Source: Utricularia gibba (lineage: Eukaryota > Streptophyta > Magnoliopsida > Lamiales > Lentibulariaceae). Taken from it: DNA of 64,000 nucleotides. The stretch lies in the NCBI GenBank assembly GCA_002189035.1, contig NEEC01000011.1, positions 310,001-374,000 of the forward strand. The letters run 5' to 3'. Shown one piece after another: positions 59,491-64,000 of this stretch; within the stretch, counting starts at the first letter, position 1, and each line of letters begins with the position of its first letter. Position numbers and translations under genes: made by a program. The notes beneath the pieces were generated by a model that did no database searches, was not told where the DNA came from, and saw nothing but the letters and a program-made list of their open reading frames with translations.

Positions 59491-60393
59491 CATTCCGTCC
59501 TTTCGAATGTGGTAATCTAATTATTTCTTCATCCTATAAACAAATAGTTCGTTCAGCGTTGCAAAATTTTTCTCTTTTCTATGCCCTTTCCTTTGCGGAT
59601 ATCCTTTGTTTGCAGGAAACTCCACCCATTTTTCACTTTTTTGTCATGAAAGATTTCGTTTTTTTGGTACGCCATACTACATTGAAGAATCTACTGAAAA
59701 ATTGAAGGTGGGCGTATCTTTCATTCAGATTGAAACCCTATTTTCAATTGCTTCATACACATTGAAGAATCTATTTAATACTTATATGTGAGCTCACTTG
59801 AAAAGTAAAAGTATGAACTCATTTTCTAGATTTCATTTCATTTATTCATGATGTATTTTAATGTTATGATTCTCATTGAGACATTTTAGTTTTTTATTTT
59901 ACCTTTGGTTCCGTTTTACAAAATTAAATGTGAGAAATTTATTGTGAGTTCAAAGACTTTCATAGAATTACAATAAAATCATATGATTAAATGTATACAT
60001 TTTTATATAAAATTTTGAGTTATTTTAAGCTGCATTTCCTTTGAAGTTTTTATTTAAATTCTCTAGTAAATTGTAATAAAATGGTTGAAGTTTTCGATAT
60101 TATAGTAAATGATGCTTGATCTTTAAGTAACTTTTTTTTTTTGTCAAAGACCCATGATATTTTGAACCTTGTTGTGATGTTTGATGATCTTTTGTTGGTT
60201 CAAATATGTAGACATCATATATAATGTTCTATAATACTTCGCATATGAAGCAAACTGTTTTTTAGCTTTTCTTCCACTTTGAATCATTTTCTCTAAAGCT
60301 TGATTTTTTAGTTTGATTTCATTGTTTAATGTAGTACCATGATCTCTTCATTATAATAAAAAAGGATAAGTTTATATTTGTACATTTTTATAG

Positions 60394-60840
60394 ATGGCTG
60401 ATCAAAGTGGATTAAAATCAACAAGATTGACTGAAAAAGAAGAACTTCTTGTATCGGCTTAGTTGAATGTTAGTGTTGACCCTATAAATGGGAATTTTAC
60501 AGAAGAGTGATTTTTGGGCAAGAGTCACTTCCTATTACAATGCTGCAAGAGTTGCATGACATCGTTTTATTGATCCTTTAAGGAAAAAATGGAGTCTTTT
60601 GAATAAAGAGGTTCAAAATTTTGTGGGTTGTTATAGTCAAATCCTAGGAAAAGAAACAAGTAGAATGAATGAAAACAATTGCAAATGAGATGCTATAGTT
60701 CTTTATAAGCAACAACAATAAATAGGGAAGGATTTCGATCACCTCAGTTGCTAGGAGATTTTGCGAAAGAAGTCAAAGTGGAAAATAGTAATGATTTTAA
60801 TTTGTTGCCACTTAATATTATTATGTATACTAATAAGGAG
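60394..60840 (+). pseudogene. Harbinger-associated Myb/SANT-like protein, broken
   Basis: Starting at ATG 60394 the conceptual product reads 'RLTEKEELLVSA', a stop, 'LNVSVDPINGNF', then after a frameshift 'FWARVTSYYNAARVA', 'LRKKWSLLNKEVQNFVGCY' and 'AIVLYKQQQ'. These blocks match, in order, the trihelix/Myb-like domain of plant PIF/Harbinger-linked proteins ('FW.RI..YYN', 'LK.RWG.LN..V.KF.GCY', 'AL.LY'). In Harbinger elements this second protein binds DNA and helps the transposase. Several stops and at least one shift abolish the frame. Confidence 0.7.
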
Positions 60841-62047
60841 TGAGTATCCATCAAACAATTCTATCATGCTTGCCTTTTGATTTTTGTACTCCAAAAAACT
60901 CCTTCTCTTTCAGTTTTGTGGCTTCTTTTCAACACTTCAGCCTTTTTCCTTTCTTCTTCTTCTCCCTTTTTTTTTCATTCTTTCTTTCTTTTTTTTCGAA
61001 ATTGATCTCTCTCTTGGACAGAATGTCTGTTGAAAATCCCTTCATAATTTATTGAGATAGAGCTTGATCACTAAGTTGAAAATTGCTCTCAACTTTTCTT
61101 CTTTTGTAATAGAGCTCCTAGTTTTGCAGCTTGTGCAAGCAAACGAACAAAACTGTTCTCCAGATGCTTCTTCCTTGGGTAAGAGAAATCGCAGTAGGCT
61201 ATAATCGTAAAAACGGATTTGGCTTTTGATCTAGTGATTCAAATAAAAGGGTTTCAGGCCAAGTGGGACTCATTAAGCGGATTCAAGGTGGGATATTAGA
61301 GATAAAAAAAAAAGTAAATGCGAATGCCTCAATCCCTTTGCACAAGACCTATAGAATAACCCAGCAGTATACACAAGAACAAGCCTATGATCACAGTGCA
61401 TTCAGGTCACTCATAAAGAAAAGAGAATAAAAGTGGTTTCCTCACCAAGAAAGTAGGGCTATGTAGCTTGCACAAGGAGTACAAAATGAACAGCATGTAA
61501 AAGAATGCCTTAGCAAGAAGCATGCCAAAATTCTAATGCACAATAACTATTTTGAAGAAATAGTACCAAAAACAAAAGTTTAACTTCCAGCAAAATACCA
61601 AATGTGAGGTTGTGATAAGTCAGTAAATGACATCATATTCCATTTGAAGAAAAAATGAAAATGATCCTTCTCCCCCACACTTCAATAAAAACTTATGTTC
61701 AAAAGATTGAAAAAAATCTGAAATGGGTCATGTATTCTAAAAAGTGGAATTTTCTTCATCTGGACAACCCATATACGTTGCATGACATGTGCATTTTCGT
61801 GGTCATTCATATCAGCCTGTTTGCAACTTTTAAATGCAGAAACCTAATTGCGCAAGTTGCAATGATACTTGCGCAAGCATATTGGACATATATCAAAACT
61901 CATACGAAAATTCAGATCTTATCTTTATAAAGCCATCTCTCAACAAATTTATTAGAAAACTGAAACTACTCTAAAACATAGAGATTTATGCTTATCAAAC
62001 CTATTTTATTGAAAGTAAATAAAATAAAATAAATAAAAAAAACCAAC
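60841..62047. other. Unassigned; probable 3' noncoding part of the adjoining gypsy relic
   Basis: No gene is visible. A T/C-rich stretch lies at about 60905-61010. Two copies of the 9-bp word TTGCGCAAG (61848-61856, 61869-61877) and a near copy at 61134 link it loosely to the gypsy LTR family, where the same word recurs. No 3' LTR is present, so the element at the right edge is truncated on this side. Confidence 0.35.
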
Positions 62048-62497
62048 TTATTTTTGAATGGCAACAAGTAAACCATACCTTGGTAAAAGATTAACGTGAT
62101 CGGTATGGAAATGTGTGAAAGCGAAAAGCAAACCTTTTGAATTTTCCATGAAGTTTCTTTCATTTTCTATTGCTCCATTTTGAAAGAGTCTCTTGGTGGC
62201 ACAAATCACAGCCCATCTTGATCTCAATTTTCCTGCAAAAAACTGATTCTGTGAAGAGAAAATAGAAAATTCATGACCTTTTATATGTCTCATCTTGCGT
62301 AAGTGCCAATCACGCCATTTTTTTATTTGCTCTTTGTACAGCTCAAATGGAAAGCTCCAGTGCATGGAATCAACACATGGAATTGTGATCAAAGCTTCCT
62401 TGAGTTGCTGCATTCTACAAAAGAAATCCTTGTCAAAAACAAAAACATATTCTTCAATTAAATCCTTACTTGTAATAACAAGTTCTTCTTCCTTCAA
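62048..62497 (-). pseudogene. gypsy integrase C-terminal fragment
   Basis: The open frame contains 'YKEQIKKWRDWHLRK' and 'FFAGKLRSRWA', then 'KRLFQNGAIE'. This is the C-terminal tail pattern of plant Ty3/gypsy integrases of the Athila/Tat type ('YK..TK.WHDK.I', 'LFPGKL.SRW.GPF', 'V..HGAVE'). The normal integrase core, RT and RNase H are absent between this and the gag-like ORF 300 bp upstream, so a large interior part has been lost. Confidence 0.65.
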
Positions 62498-62548
62498 ATT
62501 TTTTTCTATGAAGCTTAGAGACCTTTGAACCTCCTCTTGATGTGTGTC

Positions 62549-63567
62549 CTAATCACATAATTCGTGGGTATGGTCCTCAAAAAGATATGCTACTTGCAAA
62601 TGTTCATGCGCAACACAATCTGCTTCTGTAGCTTGCACAAGGTCAGAGACACGCATTGTTGGAACTCCATCTTCAGTTTCAATATCCTCGCATCTGGTGG
62701 GGGTCAATTCCAATTGACATGAATACTTTGGTGTGTAGATGGCTTCCAAATCATTCAATTGAGCTTCCAGCATTTGATTTTTAGTTATAGTTGTTGCAAC
62801 TTGTCATTCATGCCATGCAATCTCTTCATTTGATCTGAAAATTCTTCTTTCACTTGCTTGAATTGCTCAATGACCCCATCTTTCATCTTCTTAATCTGAT
62901 CAAATAATTCACTATTCATCTGTTGTTGTCTTTCGACGAATTGGCTCATCATACCTCTAAAAGATGGGCATTGAGGTTGTCTCCAATTCTGATTTGAAAT
63001 CTGGTTGTTGTCAACCCAATTCCCATGACTTTCTCCTTGTGCAAGTCTACTGTCAGGCCTCATGAATTTCTCCTCTAACTCTTCATCTTCATAATCACTT
63101 CCAAAATCATTGTCCTCCGAATCTAACGATGAATAAGATTGATACCAGGTGTATTGTTGATTTCTGGTCCTCCAATCTTTTTCGTACCCAACATCATTAC
63201 AATAAGTATGAGATTCATTCACAGTCTTTTCTCTGGTGTAGTAACGATTTGTTGCTAGAAGTGTATTTTGTTTTTTCGTCCGCGCTTGTGCAAGCGTCAA
63301 TTGATCGCTGTTGTACCTGCCTGAAGATGTCAATTCTGAATATGAAATCAAATGATTTACGTGATGGCCATATGATTTGTGCTCCAGAATGCATCTCTCA
63401 ACACGTGATTCTTCAGGATAAAACAAGTCATCCATCTTCCAAGACAGCATCCTAGAATCTGCCACCCAAGGATAATATTGTTGTGCAAATCGGTTTCCTG
63501 ATCTAATTCGCCCATCAATTTTCTCGAATTCGAGATTAAGGATTACATCTCGATCAAGTCTCCTCAT
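62549..63567 (-). pseudogene. gypsy gag-like ORF(s)
   Basis: The first frame (63567-62785, 260 residues, MRRLDRDVILNLEFEKIDG) starts about 95 bp after the primer site. It is acidic and glutamine-rich, with a coiled-coil-like C-terminal part ('MMSQFVERQQQMNSELFDQ', 'EQFKQVKEEFSDQMKRLHG'). After a stop a second frame (62773-62549) begins 'MLEAQLNDLEAIYTP', like the 'MEAQLSQLA' region in Athila-type gag proteins. No CCHC knuckle is visible. Gag identity rests on position and these weak similarities. Confidence 0.55.
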
Positions 63568-63660
63568 ATCTACACAAGCAAATGATGAACGAAAATCGAA
63601 AACAAAAATAAGAAATAACCTAAAACAAAATCAAAAAAGAAAAGCCAAAGGAATACAATT

Positions 63661-63678
63661 CCCCAGCAACAGCGCCAA
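63661..63678 (-). other. gypsy primer-binding site (aspartate-tRNA type)
   Basis: On the minus strand the sequence directly after the LTR reads 'ttggcgctgttgctgggg', close to TGGCGCCGTTGCCGGGGA, the primer site complementary to tRNA-Asp used by Athila/Tat gypsy elements. It starts 5 bases after the LTR's terminal CA. This fixes the orientation of the element and of the related solo LTRs. Confidence 0.8.
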
Positions 63679-63683
63679 AAACT

Positions 63684-64000
63684 TGATGGTGAATCTACAA
63701 GTGCACAGAACCTGTCAAAGTAATAAAATAAGATCGTATCCACAGAGAATTGTTATTGAAATTTTCTTTTCAAAACAAAGACTTAAAAAGAATGAAAACA
63801 AAAGAAAGATTTGGTTTTAAAAATAGTAAGAAAATTGGCTTTGGATCCAGGATTCACCTTGCTTAAAACTCGCCCAAACTTATGTGTGTAAACCTTGAAA
63901 ACTGACCTGCTTGCGCAAGCTTTGGGGGTGTTATTCTAAAATAGTGCTACTCGGTAACCGTTATAGCACCGTCCCTTGTTTTGTGGGATTATGGGATCAA
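63684..64000 (-). mobile_element. 5' LTR of a Ty3/gypsy element, cut by the window edge
   Basis: It starts (plus-strand reading) TGATGGTGAATCTAC and follows 2570-2850 closely, including 'ataaaataagatcgtatcc', 'acttgcgcaagc' and 'gcaccgtcccttgttttg'. On the minus strand it ends ACCATCA just before the primer site, so it is the 5' LTR of the element whose gag-like ORF lies at 62549-63567. Confidence 0.85.

Overview
This window is nuclear DNA from a flowering plant, most likely a eudicot. The evidence is split genes with short GT-AG introns, AT-rich spacers, and single-copy plant families (a RelA/SpoT homologue, exportin-1/CRM1, a TOM1-like VHS-GAT protein, PP2C, a SINA-type E3 ligase). These sit in a matrix of copia and gypsy LTR retrotransposons, Mutator-like elements (MULEs) and PIF/Harbinger relics. 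No species can be named from the sequence alone. There is no sign of organellar or bacterial DNA.

Layout. 1-13.4 kb is retrotransposon sequence: the tail of a dispersed LTR-like repeat ('family A'), a copia deletion derivative (318-1287), a gypsy solo LTR with a perfect 5-bp duplication (2570-3714) between two inverted copies of another repeat ('family B'), and a nearly whole but dead copia element (about 6903-12621) that carries a solo LTR of another copia family (10443-11936). 13.5-27.8 kb is a minus-strand gene block: an 18-exon RSH gene, a decayed intron-containing exportin-1 copy, and a TOL1-like VHS-GAT gene. An intact single-exon AIG2-like gene lies on the plus strand at 29.3 kb.

30-47 kb is a second transposon block. 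A minus-strand MULE transposase (about 31.8-35.0 kb) is followed by family A copy 1, a Harbinger transposase relic, and family A copy 2. Copy 2 is split by a 6.8-kb plus-strand MULE (39293-46128) flanked by a perfect 9-bp duplication. That MULE has transposase exons followed by exons of a Ulp1-like cysteine protease. The other half of the Harbinger relic lies beyond it, so at least three insertions are nested here. 48.1-54.3 kb is a second minus-strand gene block with open frames: a putative plastid zinc-ribbon membrane protein, a PP2C and a SINAT E3 ligase. 54.4-64 kb returns to repeats: a gypsy solo LTR, AT-rich spacer, a PIF/Harbinger-type terminus with a broken Myb/SANT-like gene, and at the right edge the 5' LTR, primer site, gag-like ORF and an integrase-tail fragment of a gypsy element related to the solo LTRs.

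The cellular genes are ordinary housekeeping or signalling genes and form no shared pathway. Several are damaged. The exportin copy is clearly a pseudogene. The RSH and TOL1-like genes are complete except for two and one single-base losses in or beside homopolymer runs, which may be assembly errors or early decay. Exon boundaries were read by eye from splice signals and protein similarity recalled from known families. No search was run.
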